A stretch of 64,000 nt of DNA from Rhipicephalus microplus (GCF_043290135.1 NW_027464602.1:2108001-2172000); one strand, 5' to 3'; shown: positions 24,251-34,878, counted from the stretch's first letter. Made by a program: numbers and translations. The notes: generated by a model not told the origin, from the sequence alone.

Positions 24251-25586
24251 TGTCTTATGATGTACTAAAAAAGATGTCCCAAGATTCAGAATAAGTGACA
24301 GTAGTCAAAGTTTTTGTCACTGCCTTTATACAAACACCAGTTTATTTGTTGCCTCCTGCAGTATTTTAGGGCCTCTTATATAGACAGGATGTTTTCTCAC
24401 TTTTATTACATTTTTGTATTGATGATGCCATATGCTCAGGAGGTAGAATGTCGTTATGTTCTTTTTGATAACTTCTAGCTTCTGAGCAAAGATAATGTTT
24501 CAGAAAAATGAAAAAAGGCTAGCATAATATTAAGACATGGGAAGAAAGCAGAGTTTATCAAAAATGAATGCATTAGTTGGGACTGAGAAAAAAAGATGGA
24601 TGACAGGTCAGTAATGTCAATTAATTTATATTAGGACACATGAAATGTAGCAGAGGGTGGCAGGTGATTAGTTCCAATGAGATCGAGAAATTATCAGCCA
24701 TAATATGAAATTGGCTCATACAGGACAGGGAACATTGATTGGGCTTCCACCCTGCAGTGGACATAATATAGGCTTAACGCTAACAATGAGCAAAGCCTGT
24801 GAAATTAATGCTCCATGAAATGAGCAGTACTGCACAGATTGCTGTGCTAGACTTCCCATTTTGCATGTTTTTACCAGCTTATCCTGCTCGCTGTTCAGAC
24901 ACAAAGCTTCACCAGAAAAACAATGTTAAACTTGGTGAGGATAATGCCAGTGAATCCAGTGTTTTATCTACACCTTTCCTTGCTTAAGTCCTCCTCCAAA
25001 CTATACGATTTTTCTTGGAAATGTTCTGCTTACAGCACACCAACCGATCAAGTGAAACAACTTTATTGGGGTCCTGCAGGACGCGCCCTAGTATGCAATC
25101 ACCATTTCACTTCACGTTACAACATACTGGTGGTAAAAATATTCTCTGGCAGAGTACAGAAGTGCATGCACTGAGCTAGCTTGTGCAGCGCGGTCTATTC
25201 CAGAAAGCTGAACCTATGTTTGGTACAGAATTTTGTAACCACACGATGCTTGCACAGATTAAATGTGGCCACACATAGCAACTTCTTAGCTTTTTTATGA
25301 AATGATCTTGCAGTATCTGAAAACATTTGTTTTTTTGTTTACTTCATAGTTCCCAGTGAAATATTTCTCTTGTTCCTCTCATTGAATAATGACATTTGGT
25401 GTGACTAATGTGTTCCTAATGCCTCACTATGAGATCAGAAAAACGATTCTCCTTGAAGTTGATTCACAAGCATTTCCTAAGATATTGAGTGACACTGCTT
25501 GCACATGTACAAACATTTGCTAGTTTTATTGAGGGTTGATGATAAAGGGAATCAGTTGGTGCATCCAAGCCGGACAGAGATTGACT
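24251..25586. other. No gene recognised
   Basis: No open frame with recognisable similarity, no tRNA and no clear repeat. Frames of 62-83 codons near 24,716-25,174 look accidental. Confidence 0.5.
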
Positions 25587-25602
25587 GGCCCTGAAAAGGG
25601 CC
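25587..25602 (-). promoter_or_regulatory. Histone-type stem-loop sequence
   Basis: The minus strand reads GGCCCTTTTCAGGGCC, a perfect 6-bp stem with a 4-nt loop matching the animal histone mRNA 3' stem-loop consensus. I find no histone coding sequence upstream (25.6-26.5 kb on this strand) and no clear purine-rich downstream element, so it may be a coincidental hairpin or part of a lost processed copy. Confidence 0.35.
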
Positions 25603-25965
25603 GTTTAGTTATATATCTTGCAGCTTGTTCCAGGTAGACAGGGCTTCATTCTGTAGAAATGGTAACTCATCACACTGGTTCCCCAGCATGAAGAACATAA
25701 CTTGATGCTAACACTGACTCAGATGTTCTGAAATGTCATAGAGGGTACATGAAGGCTGGGTACATGAAGGTTGCAGTTATACTAACTGTACAGTCAGCAT
25801 GCTTGTGTGATATGTGCATAGCTGCATCAAAGCCACGTGTGAGAATTGCGTGAACAGCTGAAAATCTCAATGGCAGCATGGCTTGAGAAGTCTGTCATCC
25901 CTTTTTTGCCAGTTTCCAATATCATCCTTCCCTTTTCATGCATCTTCTTTCAATATATCTGGGAT

Positions 25966-26035
25966 TTTAATTCCCAAAACCACGATATATTAATGAGAAG
26001 CAAATTTTGACCATCTGGTGTTCTTTAACATCTTC
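25966..26035 (-). mobile_element. Fragment of Ruka-like SINE 3' half
   Basis: The minus strand reads 'gttaaagaacaccagatggtc', then 'aaaattt', then 'atatatcgtggttttggga'. It matches the body and tail of the complete SINEs, with an internal deletion and no tRNA head. Old, truncated copy. Confidence 0.75.
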
Positions 26036-27402
26036 ACTTGTTTGCAGCGCAACACCAGAAACACAGGACAGGAAAGGAGCAAAAGAGAATGAAAAGACGG
26101 CACCGACTCTGAAAAAGACGGTACTGACATCATGACACGCACATGTCGTGATGTAAGCTGCCCAAAGAGTGGCCTCCCGTGAGAATAGTGAAGAATTGGG
26201 AATAGGATCTACCAGTAAGGGCTTTGTGTGCAATTCACAAACAGTGAAAAAGATCCACCAGGCGTGAACCACAGGTACATGGTGCACTCTGGTTGAGAGA
26301 GAGCAGAGTAAAACAGGTGTGGCAGACAGGAGATTATAAATGGTTTTGTCTGGAGCTGGTGCCAGACCGAGCTCTGAATAAGCGTAAGGGAGTATTGAGC
26401 GCCAGGCCAATCTGATCCCATTCCTGTGATGGGGTGCAATGTGATGACAGGTGCGAATACCATTTTCTTTTTTTTCCATGGGTTTAGGGAAATAATTTTT
26501 CAGGGATCAGATGAAAATGCCTCCGACATACATAATAACATGCTTATTCTTGGGCGTAGTCATGCCTAGCCACCAGATTGGGAGAAAAAGGAATGTTTCC
26601 CGAAATGTGCGATAAAGTGTTTGGTGCTACGCCTTGACGGAAGTATTGATAGGTGCTTTGGAAATCGATACGCCATTTCTGTAATCGTTAAATATGCAAC
26701 TGCATGTGCCACTGCTAGGGATAGCGTGACACTCCCAGCCATTTCGGGGTAAGCCGTTTTAATCTACATGAAGATGTTAATGAGCCCGTTCTTTATCACA
26801 GCAGTAGCTGTGGCCATTCCTTCAACTAAGCCTACTGCAGCGCCAACTAAACGTCTGCATGAATTTAGCGCTAGTACCGTACATAATAATCAGCACGTGC
26901 CTTGGGTTCACTTCGACGGTGTTGTGAATTCATCTTGCGTGACAATGGTTTAAGTTGCATGCGTGCCTTAATCATTATTGCAATAGGAGACCATGATTTA
27001 TCGTCACGCATGGTGTTGATTAGCTCGGTCCTCAGTGTTCGAAGCAGGTTCCGCCTTGTGAGTGCATGAGAGAGGCACAAGAGTTGATTTCTGCTCTGTG
27101 TTTCTATAATTCCCTAGCCTGTATTATACAGGAAGCGGATAGTGCTGGTGTGCGTCAGCTGCCTCGGTGCGCTCTCAACCGCCTGCCTGGTAAGACTGAT
27201 AGCTCATTCTATCAGCGCCTTGTCGTACTCCCTCCTCACACTGCGACATGTCCTCCACTTGGAGGACATGATGACGGAACAAGATGATACGAAGCCCAAA
27301 ACCGCAATGTTTGCAAGCCACAACCCGAGCAAACAATTCAACGGTGAGGCCAGAAAATCTACCTGACTAGGCCTGGAGCAACAAGCCAGAGAGCATATTC
27401 TT
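26036..27402. other. No gene recognised
   Basis: Open frames on both strands (for example 25,967-26,479 minus) have no recognisable domain and overlap the SINE fragment. Small palindrome CCTCCACTTGGAGG at about 27,250. Confidence 0.45.
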
Positions 27403-27690
27403 GGCTGGATAGATGGATGGATGTGGCCGTACCCTTTAGATCGGGCGGCGGCTAACGTCACCTAGCCGTAATGCTTAGTGAACTAACCACTAGATTTTTT
27501 TCCCCCTTTAAATAGTAAAGTTGGACGGGTACATTGAAGTGAAGGGTTTAATTTTCAATCGTGCCTTGACTTTAGCCACCAATCAGATAACCTCCTTCTA
27601 GTTAAGTCTACCCGCTTAAAGACTATTTTGCCCTCCCTGTCCCTAAACACCAGTGCTTTGAAAAACTCTGCGCCATCATCTTGAACTATA
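27403..27690 (-). pseudogene. 3' end of older LINE, cut by the 27,691 insertion
   Basis: The minus strand encodes 'EFFKALVFRDREGKIVFKR' and 'LTRRRLSDWW' followed by a stop, a short 3' UTR and a tail 'catccatccatctatcc' (27,403-27,420). This is the C-terminus and 3' tail expected to follow the Cys/His motif that ends the segment at 32,080. The two halves are separated only by the plus-strand retrotransposon, so it interrupts this element. Confidence 0.7.
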
Positions 27691-28290
27691 AGAGGGCACG
27701 GCGGCATCGCCTCGAGCATGTCTGACTGCGCATGGCTGATCGTGCAGGTTCTTCTTGTCTGCTCAACGCAAGGGCCAGCTCTGCTGGCTGATCCTGGACA
27801 ACCGCCTTGGAACAATGACTCGCCTAACACGTGGAGCACTTCGGTGCCACCGGCTCATCAAAATATCAGCCCGATCACCGCCCTGACGCCCCATTGGCTG
27901 CCCAGCCCGGTGACGTCGCCGCTTCCTGCTATTAAGCCAGTGAACATCGTTTACCGCATCAGAGGGCACGGCGGCATCGCCTCGAGCATGTCTGACTGCG
28001 CATGGCTGATCGTGCAGGTTCTTCTTGTCTGCTCAACGCAAGGGCCAGCTCTGCTGGCTGATCCTGGACAACCACCTTGGAACAATGACTCGCCTAACAC
28101 GTGGAGCACTTCGGTGCCACCGGCTCATCAAAATATCAGCCCGATCACCGCCCTGACGCCCCATTGGCTGCCCAGCCCGGTGACGTCGCCGCTTCCTGCT
28201 ATAAAGCCAGTGAACATCGTTTACTGCATCAGAGGGCACGGCGGCATCGCCTCGAGCATGTCTGACTGCGCATGGCTGATCGTGCAGGTT
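27691..28290 (+). repeat. 5' promoter monomers of the LINE (270 bp x 2 plus 60 bp)
   Basis: Starts at 27,691, 27,961 and 28,231, each with AGAGGGCACGG. Period is exactly 270 bp, so the reading frame continues through. The element begins precisely at a monomer start, where unrelated flank (ttgaactata) replaces the previous monomer's end. That is expected if transcripts start at this point. Comparable in layout to the tandem promoter monomers of mouse L1. Confidence 0.85.
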
Positions 28291-29178
28291 AGTTTTTATG
28301 ATACTTCCTTAGGAAAATGTACTAGTTACCATGGATTAGTAGTGCTGCCGTGCCCTCGGCGTTGTTTCTGTATAGTTGCTGATTGTTGGTCTGTGCTACT
28401 TCTCGTATTGTGCGGGGACGTAGAGACGAATCCCGGTCCCCAGACCCGGTCCGCTGTTGACCTCAATGAGCATAAAGATGTGTTAAGTGCTATTCTTGAG
28501 GAACTGAAAGAGATAAAGACTGCCGCGAGCAAGCGCGATGAAACTCTGACCCGTATTAGTTCAAACCTTGATGAAGTTCTGGAGCTGTCAAAAGCAAATC
28601 AAGAAAAAATTCATACCCTTCAGCACACCGTTGAACAACTAGAAAAAACTGTCGCAATTCAAGGCAAGAGGCTTAATGACTATGAAGATAGGTCACGACG
28701 GAATAACTTAGTAGTATATGGCATACCAGAAGGCCCAAAAGAAACCAGAGAAGTCCTTGAAGACTTAGTTGTCCGACGGGTTTGCAATGATGAACTAAAA
28801 GTCGCTGTAACCTCTCTCGAACGCATTCACCGAATTGGTAAACCGCGAAATGATAAACCCCGGCCAATCATACTCAGGTTGTACAATTACAACGAAAAAA
28901 TAGCCATACTAAATAACTGTTTCAAACTAAAAGGCAGCAAAGTTTCCGTGTCACATGACTACTCCCAGGCAACGCAGCACATAAGGAAAAAACTTTGGCA
29001 ATCCGTACGTTCTGATAACAAGGCCGACAATAAGATAAAACTGGTTCATGATAAACTACATATTAACAACGACATTTATGCGTGGGACGAAGCAAAAGAT
29101 TGCCGGGTGCTCGTGCGCAAAGGTAAAAAACGAGAACTGAGCACTAAACCGAAAAACACGAAAAAGGCGAACGAATGA
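27718..29178 (+). CDS. LINE ORF1: 2A leader, coiled coil, RNA-binding domain
   Basis: The open frame runs 486 codons from 27,718, but each monomer supplies an in-frame ATG 27 bp after its start (27,718, 27,988, 28,258), all beginning MSDCAWLIVQV. The likely mature ORF1 starts at 28,258 (306 residues). Residues 45-61 from that start form a hydrophobic stretch ending CGDVETNPGP, a canonical 2A (ribosome-skipping) motif; release would fall between Gly60 and Pro61. Next come a charged coiled coil (about residues 68-145, heptads around LEELKEIK and LQHTVEQLEKTV), 'DYEDRSRRNNLVVYGIPE' as in L1-type ORF1 RRM-like domains, and a basic C-terminus. Its role would be binding element RNA. It ends at a TGA (29,176-29,178) in the same frame as ORF2. 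Confidence 0.85.
   Translation: MSDCAWLIVQVLLVCSTQGPALLADPGQPPWNNDSPNTWSTSVPPAHQNISPITALTPHWLPSPVTSPLPAIKPVNIVYRIRGHGGIASSMSDCAWLIVQVLLVCSTQGPALLADPGQPPWNNDSPNTWSTSVPPAHQNISPITALTPHWLPSPVTSPLPAIKPVNIVYCIRGHGGIASSMSDCAWLIVQVSFYDTSLGKCTSYHGLVVLPCPRRCFCIVADCWSVLLLVLCGDVETNPGPQTRSAVDLNEHKDVLSAILEELKEIKTAASKRDETLTRISSNLDEVLELSKANQEKIHTLQHTVEQLEKTVAIQGKRLNDYEDRSRRNNLVVYGIPEGPKETREVLEDLVVRRVCNDELKVAVTSLERIHRIGKPRNDKPRPIILRLYNYNEKIAILNNCFKLKGSKVSVSHDYSQATQHIRKKLWQSVRSDNKADNKIKLVHDKLHINNDIYAWDEAKDCRVLVRKGKKRELSTKPKNTKKANE
28200..28206 (+). promoter_or_regulatory. Putative TATA box 31 bp before monomer start
   Basis: TATAAAG at 28,200-28,206 lies 31 bp before the repeat start at 28,231. The same place in the first monomer has TATTAAG (27,930-27,936), 31 bp before 27,961. 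Spacing fits a Pol II start at AGAGGG. Inferred from spacing only. Confidence 0.5.
28417..28440 (+). other. 2A ribosome-skipping motif DVETNPGP
   Basis: Codons for DVETNPGP, preceded by Cys-Gly and by the hydrophobic run SVLLLVL. This fits the D-x-E-x-N-P-G-P consensus exactly. The predicted break is between the Gly codon 28,435-28,437 and the Pro codon 28,438-28,440. Such motifs are known near the N-terminus of several animal and trypanosome non-LTR elements. Confidence 0.85.
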
Positions 29179-29211
29179 CTTCCGGATTCTACAAAGCAAC
29201 AACCGAAAACA

Positions 29212-31923
29212 TTGAGGCTCATTTCCCTTAATATGCGAAGCTTATGCAATAAACAAGGCGAACTGGAACACATGTTGTTAACATATGACCCGCACATAGC
29301 TGTCATCTCCGAAACTTGGCTTTGCCCAGATTTGCCTGATAATTACGTGATTCCGTCTTCATATACGTGCTATCGCAAAGATAGACTTACACGAGGAGGT
29401 GGTGTGGCAATTCTTGTGAAGGCGGGCCTTTCATCTGTTTCACTGCCTGCTGTTAACCCTGACCACGAAAGTGTCTTTTGTAAAATAAATATTTCAGGAA
29501 ACCATATTGTTATTGCGGGAATTTATAGGCCGCCGGGAGCTCCCTGTGAATTTTTACTTGAACTGTATGATCATTTGGCCGTGTATAAGGATCAGGACAT
29601 TATTGCTGCGGGAGATTTCAACTTACCGCACATAGATTGGTGCTCGATGTCATCAGGGGGCACTGATACAAAGAACTCTGAAATCCTTCTAGATACTTTA
29701 TTAGCTTACAACCTTACACAGACAGTACTATATCCAACACGGGTGACTAGCACTGCTTCCTCCATTCTAGATTTAATTTTGTGTTCAGCCAGCTTTACTG
29801 ATCATACCACAGAAATTCACGAGGGAGTCTCGGACCACAAGCTCGTATATTTTTCCTGCAAGCTTCCAAACCGAATCAAGTTAAACAACGCTAAATTTGT
29901 AAAAGTAAAAGACTACAACGCAGCAGATAACCCAAACATTGCCCACCATTTAGAAGAAGCATTACTGACATTTCACGATGACGATGTTAACGTCGTATGG
30001 GCAAAGTTTAAGTCATGCTGCAATTATTGCATCAATAAGTTTATTCCAGATAAAATGAAAAAAATCAACAAAGCCAATCCTTGGATAACCAGAGAAATTA
30101 TACATTTAAAACGTAAACTAAAACGGTACCGAAAAAGGAAGAACAAGGATGCCGCCCTCCTTTTTAAGCTAAGTTCTAAGTTGAAATCTAAACTACGAGA
30201 AGCTAAAGAGCACTTCTATTCAACTACCCTTGGGCGCTTTGCTACTGAATCCCCTCACAAATTCTGGCAATTTTTATCAAACAAGGACTCAAGAAGCGTA
30301 GATCAAATAGCTGTTGGTGCTCGCATTGTTACAGATAAAAAAGAAATTGCTGATACGTTCAATTCCTATTTCCAGAGCGTATTCTCAAGGCCAGCCACGC
30401 TGGGTAATACGCCTTACGTCAACGATAGCAACCAATATATCCATATTACTGTCGAAGGTGTTACTGAGCTGCTCTTACGATTAGATCCTAAAAAATCCGC
30501 AGGACCTGATAACATTCCCACCGCATTTCTCAAAAGATATGCAGAGCTCCTAGCTAGATTCTTGGTACAGTTGTATTCTAAGTCTCTTGAAACTTCTTGC
30601 CTCCCACTTGAATGGTTGTTTGCCCGAGTGAAACCAATTTTTAAAAAAGGCTCTGTCACCGATTATTGTAATTACCGACCCATATCTCTCACTTGCACAG
30701 TTTGTAAAGTTCTCGAACACGTAATTGCTAAACACCTAAATGATTTTCTTGACAACAATATACTTCTTACTAACGTACAGCACGGTTTTCGAAGAGGTTT
30801 TTCAACTGCAACTCAATTAGTAGTTACCGTTCATGAGATGGCACAGGTACTTGACGAGGGCGGACAGATTTACGCAGTTCTAATAGACTTCTCAAAAGCG
30901 TTCGATAGAGTTCCACACTCGAAACTAATAACAAAAATGAAAAACTTAGGCATTCCATCACAAGTCGTCAATTGGGTCATTTCATACCTAACTGGCCGCA
31001 AACAGTATGTTGAAATTGACGGTGCCTGTTCTCGTTTTCTTGATGTTTTTTCTGGCGTCCCACAGGGTTCGGTCTTGGCACCGGTTCTATTTAACATTTA
31101 TATTAATGATCTTGGCCAAATTGTGAAGCCCCCTCTACGCCTTAAGCTGTTTGCAGACGATTGCATCATCTTTAGCCACATAGTGTCTGTCACTGACCAG
31201 CACGTTCTTAACCGTGCTTTGCATGCAATAACGGAATGGTGCAATAAATGGGATATGATTATAAATCTCGACAAGACAGTTTACATGTGCATCTCCAATA
31301 AGAATAAATCTCACTTCATGTATAGTCTTGGCAATTATCAGATTAAACAAGTGGAGGAACATAAGTACCTGGGGTTAACCTTGACGTCCAGACTTAACTG
31401 GTCAACACATATAAATAACATATGTTCCTCCGCGAGAAAAAAGTTAGGATTTCTGAAGCATAAATTAGGTGATGCCCCCTCATCGCTTAGACTCATTGCA
31501 TACAAATCCATTGTAAGACCCACCCTAGAATACGGAAGCATTGTATGGGATCCCCATACTATCACTAATAAAGAAAAGCTTGAAAAAATTCAGAGATTGG
31601 CAGCTCGCTTTATTTATAAACGTTTTAGACGTCGCGACTCCCCTTCAGCTATGTTGGAGCTCGCACACCTAGAGCCATTGGCCAACCGACGTAAAAGTGC
31701 CCGCCTAAACTTTCTACACCAGCTATATTTTAATAAATTGGGAATCCAGTCGCAAGATTACATAGCTAATAACCCTAGTCGAGCGTCTCGTCACAAACAT
31801 AGCCGAAGTATTACACCGTTCTTTGCCCGTACAGACCAATACAAATATTCATTTTTTCCCAGAACTGTTTCCGATTGGAATGTTTTGCCAGAGTGTTCAC
31901 CCTTGCTGTCATCCAATGTATAA
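29212..31923 (+). CDS. LINE ORF2: APE-type endonuclease and reverse transcriptase
   Basis: 903 codons from a TTG at 29,212, following the ORF1 TGA by 33 nt in the same frame. Endonuclease motifs: LISLNMRSL (Asn7), ISETWL (Glu34), GDFNLP (about 133-138), SDHKLV (about 206-211). RT motifs: YRPISLTC, QHGFRRGFS, LIDFSKAFDRVPH, GVPQGSVLAPVLF, FADD (647-650), KYLGLTL. The C-terminus 'FFPRTVSDWNVLP' is typical of the CR1/L2/Jockey group; no RNase H is seen. The first in-frame ATG (29,233) lies inside the first endonuclease motif, so it is unlikely to be the true start; readthrough of the TGA or another start mode is implied. No internal stops, so possibly active. Confidence 0.9.
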   Translation: MRLISLNMRSLCNKQGELEHMLLTYDPHIAVISETWLCPDLPDNYVIPSSYTCYRKDRLTRGGGVAILVKAGLSSVSLPAVNPDHESVFCKINISGNHIVIAGIYRPPGAPCEFLLELYDHLAVYKDQDIIAAGDFNLPHIDWCSMSSGGTDTKNSEILLDTLLAYNLTQTVLYPTRVTSTASSILDLILCSASFTDHTTEIHEGVSDHKLVYFSCKLPNRIKLNNAKFVKVKDYNAADNPNIAHHLEEALLTFHDDDVNVVWAKFKSCCNYCINKFIPDKMKKINKANPWITREIIHLKRKLKRYRKRKNKDAALLFKLSSKLKSKLREAKEHFYSTTLGRFATESPHKFWQFLSNKDSRSVDQIAVGARIVTDKKEIADTFNSYFQSVFSRPATLGNTPYVNDSNQYIHITVEGVTELLLRLDPKKSAGPDNIPTAFLKRYAELLARFLVQLYSKSLETSCLPLEWLFARVKPIFKKGSVTDYCNYRPISLTCTVCKVLEHVIAKHLNDFLDNNILLTNVQHGFRRGFSTATQLVVTVHEMAQVLDEGGQIYAVLIDFSKAFDRVPHSKLITKMKNLGIPSQVVNWVISYLTGRKQYVEIDGACSRFLDVFSGVPQGSVLAPVLFNIYINDLGQIVKPPLRLKLFADDCIIFSHIVSVTDQHVLNRALHAITEWCNKWDMIINLDKTVYMCISNKNKSHFMYSLGNYQIKQVEEHKYLGLTLTSRLNWSTHINNICSSARKKLGFLKHKLGDAPSSLRLIAYKSIVRPTLEYGSIVWDPHTITNKEKLEKIQRLAARFIYKRFRRRDSPSAMLELAHLEPLANRRKSARLNFLHQLYFNKLGIQSQDYIANNPSRASRHKHSRSITPFFARTDQYKYSFFPRTVSDWNVLPECSPLLSSNV

Positions 31924-32079
31924 TGACTGTATACTTACCTGTTGATTATGTACCCTCACATTCATGTGTCGATCTTGCATCCATACGCATGTCTGCTGGA
32001 TATGTACATCCCTCTCCTGCTTGGACCTTTCAAGGTTCGCAGTATTGTCCAAATAAATAAATAAATAAAAATAAATAAG

Positions 32080-33475
32080 GTGAAGCCCTTTACAGAGCAT
32101 TGTCAAGTGTTCGGCAGTTTTTTCTTTCTCTTCGCACGCACTGCATATTGTGTCTACCTCTTCATATTTGGCCCGATATGTCTTGGTTCGCAATACTCCC
32201 GTCCTGGCCTCAAACAGTAGAGAACTACCCTTAGTATTATCCTAGATTCTTTCTTTGGCAATTTCCTGCTTAAAAGTTCGATAGATCTCTAGTGCGGACT
32301 TCTTAATCATGCCAATTCTCCACATGTCAGTCTCCGTTTCCTGCAGTTCTTTTTTAACCGATAGTTCTTTCTGGTTTGGCCACCTGCTGTTTTCTAAGTA
32401 TTTACCAGTCAATTTCCTGGTTCGCTTCCTCCATTGTGTATTGACATTCTTCATGTACAAGTAGCTGAAAACCTTCATAGCCCAACGCTCCTCCCCCATT
32501 TCTCTCAATCGCTTCTCAAATTTTATCTTGCTGCTGGCTTCCATGCGCTCAAATGATGTCCATCTCATATCACCTTGTACTCCCTAATTTGGTGTATTCC
32601 CGTGAGCTCCTAAAGCTAGCCTACATATTTCACGTTGCCTAATTTCTAATCTTGCTTGAACTTCTGACCTCGTGCACAAGACCGCGTTGCCGAACGTCAG
32701 CCCAGGAACCATGACCCCTTTCCATATTCCTCTCACAACATTATACCTATTGTAATTCCACAGTGCCCTATTTTTCATCACTGCTGCATTCCTGTTATCT
32801 TTAGTCGTCATGCATATTTCGTGTTCCCTCAGATACTCGGTCCCATTGCTTATCCATACGCCCAGTTATTTGTGTTTATCTGTTATCTCTAGCGTGACTT
32901 CCTGTATTCTAAGCTCACTACCTTTGTTATCATTAAAAATCATGACTACTGATTTTTCCTAACTGAATCTAAAATCTAACCTATCTTTCTCATTACCGCA
33001 GATGTCCATCAACCTCTGCAAATCTTCCTTGTTGTCGGCCATTAGCACTATATAATCTGCGTAGATTAAAGCTGATAGTGCCTGATCAATGAGTTTTCCT
33101 TGTTTGACTAAAAAGAGGTTGAAGCCAAGTCCCCTTGCCTCTAATTTGGCCTCTAATCCTTGTAGGTACATCATGAATAAGAAGGGTGACAGTGGGCACG
33201 CCTGCCCAAGTCCACGTTTCACCACTGTGGGCTTGGATACCTGTTTTTCCCACTTTTTAACTACCTTGTTAGTTTTATAGATTTCCTTTAAACGATTAGT
33301 GACTCCATCTTTTACACCCAGTGTGTCTAGTATTCCCCACAAGTCCTCTTGAACCACGCTATTGTACGCTCCCTTGAATTTCTGCAGGCCGGTAGGAAGC
33401 TTCACAGTGCAGCGCCTGATCTTGTGAAACGGCGCAGCCATGCAGGCAGGGCATTCAATTCCCTCCCTATTTTTT
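32080..33475 (-). pseudogene. Older LINE, RT to Cys/His motif, degenerate
   Basis: Minus-strand open pieces: 32,959-33,441 holds RT with 'GLGQACPLSPFLFMMYLQGL' and IYADYIVLMA, where the catalytic YADD has become YADY; then 32,584-32,811 and 32,242-32,568 (post-RT region); then 'CSACEEKEKTAEHLTMLC', a CX2C...HX4C-like knuckle, at about 32,090-32,160. Separate frames show several indels. The 5' side is truncated at about 33,475. The missing C-terminus is at 27,403-27,690, across the plus-strand LINE insertion. Clade uncertain. Confidence 0.75.
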
Positions 33476-34878
33476 GTATACTACTGTCCTTGTGTACATC
33501 GTAGAACACATAACAGTAATGATAGCAAACAGATCATTGATTCGGGTAGGCTTGGTGTTTTTATTTAAAATGGAACAACGAGGAAGCTGCTGAAGCTCGT
33601 GCCTGTATACAGCTGCTTTATATGGAGATGAAACTTTAACGAAAAAAAAAAAGTAATGATAAACAGTAGGCTCATAACAAACAACATTTCTCTGAGGGTG
33701 CATGGAATATATGTCCCATGCAAGGCTATGCATTGCAGTCCTTACTGCATTAATTATGTACACGTACTGCAGGGCATGCAAGTGTATGCAGACACACGCT
33801 GACGAAATGACATTTTTTGCTACATACAAACGTGCACCGCACCAAATAAGACGCGCGTGTTTGTATAGTCAGGGAACACTCGTGAATATTGATGAAATCA
33901 CACAGCTCGCTTACAGTATAAAACAAACACAATTGCGAACAATAAAATTCGACGCTGTTTAAAGAGGCGGACCCAGATTACGAGGAGAATTATCAGTATG
34001 GCATACACACCACGTGTCAAGCTTTTGCAACATCTAAAGAGACTAAATATGGAAAGTTGCCTTTGTAAGTTAACATGACAGTACCAAATGGAGAAGCCAC
34101 ACGAGATAACAATTCATCGTGGGCTAAAGAATGTGTTTTAATTATTATACACAGCTTTGCAAGATAATATCGACGAGTTTTACTCGTCTAGGTGTGGGAG
34201 GTGTAGGCCTGATAGAATGCGATGTTGCTTCAGAGCCTTTCTTTCGTAATATTGCAATTTTATTCAACTCTTTCAAACGCGGCACCGTAAATTTCTACTG
34301 GGTGCTCGAACACGGCAAGCAGGTCGCGGGGCAAAATCTTTGCAACATTTTATTACCGAAACAGCGATACTAGCAATGCTTGAGCTGCACTTGCTGTTTT
34401 CTAAATTGTAACCTCCTCAATCTCATCACTGTGATCAGGAAACAGAGAGGAAAAGTACAGCAGTAGTACGTAGAGAAATATTCAATTTCAAGCCCTTTAG
34501 CAATATCACCTAAACAAATTGCCAGTTCACTGTTGAATTCTCGATGGAAACAAACAGCTGATCACGGACGCAAGCTTGGCTTGGCACTGGCTTGGCCGTT
34601 CATACAGAGCCAAAAGCCGCTGCAGGAAACTGGATTGCGGATCGTATTGAGACAAAATATTTCATACATTTTTGTTTTCTTTGTTTCATTTCTCTAATTG
34701 CTCTTGTGATGGCGTGGACCGCGCTTCGTGATCTCATGTACCGGCGCACTGTTTTTAAGTTTAGTATGGCGCACGATAATACATGATTACGTGCTTTAAT
34801 TTAAAAAGGTTCGCGAGTATGGCAGCAACACTGCAATGTCGGGAAGAGGATTGTAGTAGAACCAGTAGCAGCTGCATG
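33476..34878. other. No gene recognised
   Basis: No open frame with recognisable similarity. The frame at 34,592-34,786 has a hydrophobic stretch but no supporting context. Confidence 0.45.

Larger units (their letters stand above)
27691..32079 (+). mobile_element. Full-length non-LTR retrotransposon (CR1/L2/Jockey type)
   Basis: Order: two complete 270-bp monomers and a partial third (27,691-28,290), ORF1 with a 2A motif, a TGA stop, ORF2 with endonuclease and RT, a short 3' UTR, and an (AATA)n tail ending at 32,079. Both ORFs are free of frameshifts and the two monomers differ at about three sites, suggesting a young copy. No clear target duplication is visible. The clade is judged from ORF2 motifs (FADD, PQGSVLAPVLF, no RNase H) and needs a phylogeny. 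Confidence 0.88.

Noticed and set aside
25967..26479. 170-codon minus-strand frame
   Set aside because: Overlaps a SINE fragment, has no recognisable domain and no splice context.
27763..28239. Repeated 68-codon minus-strand frames
   Set aside because: Shadows of the 270-bp promoter monomers of the plus-strand LINE.
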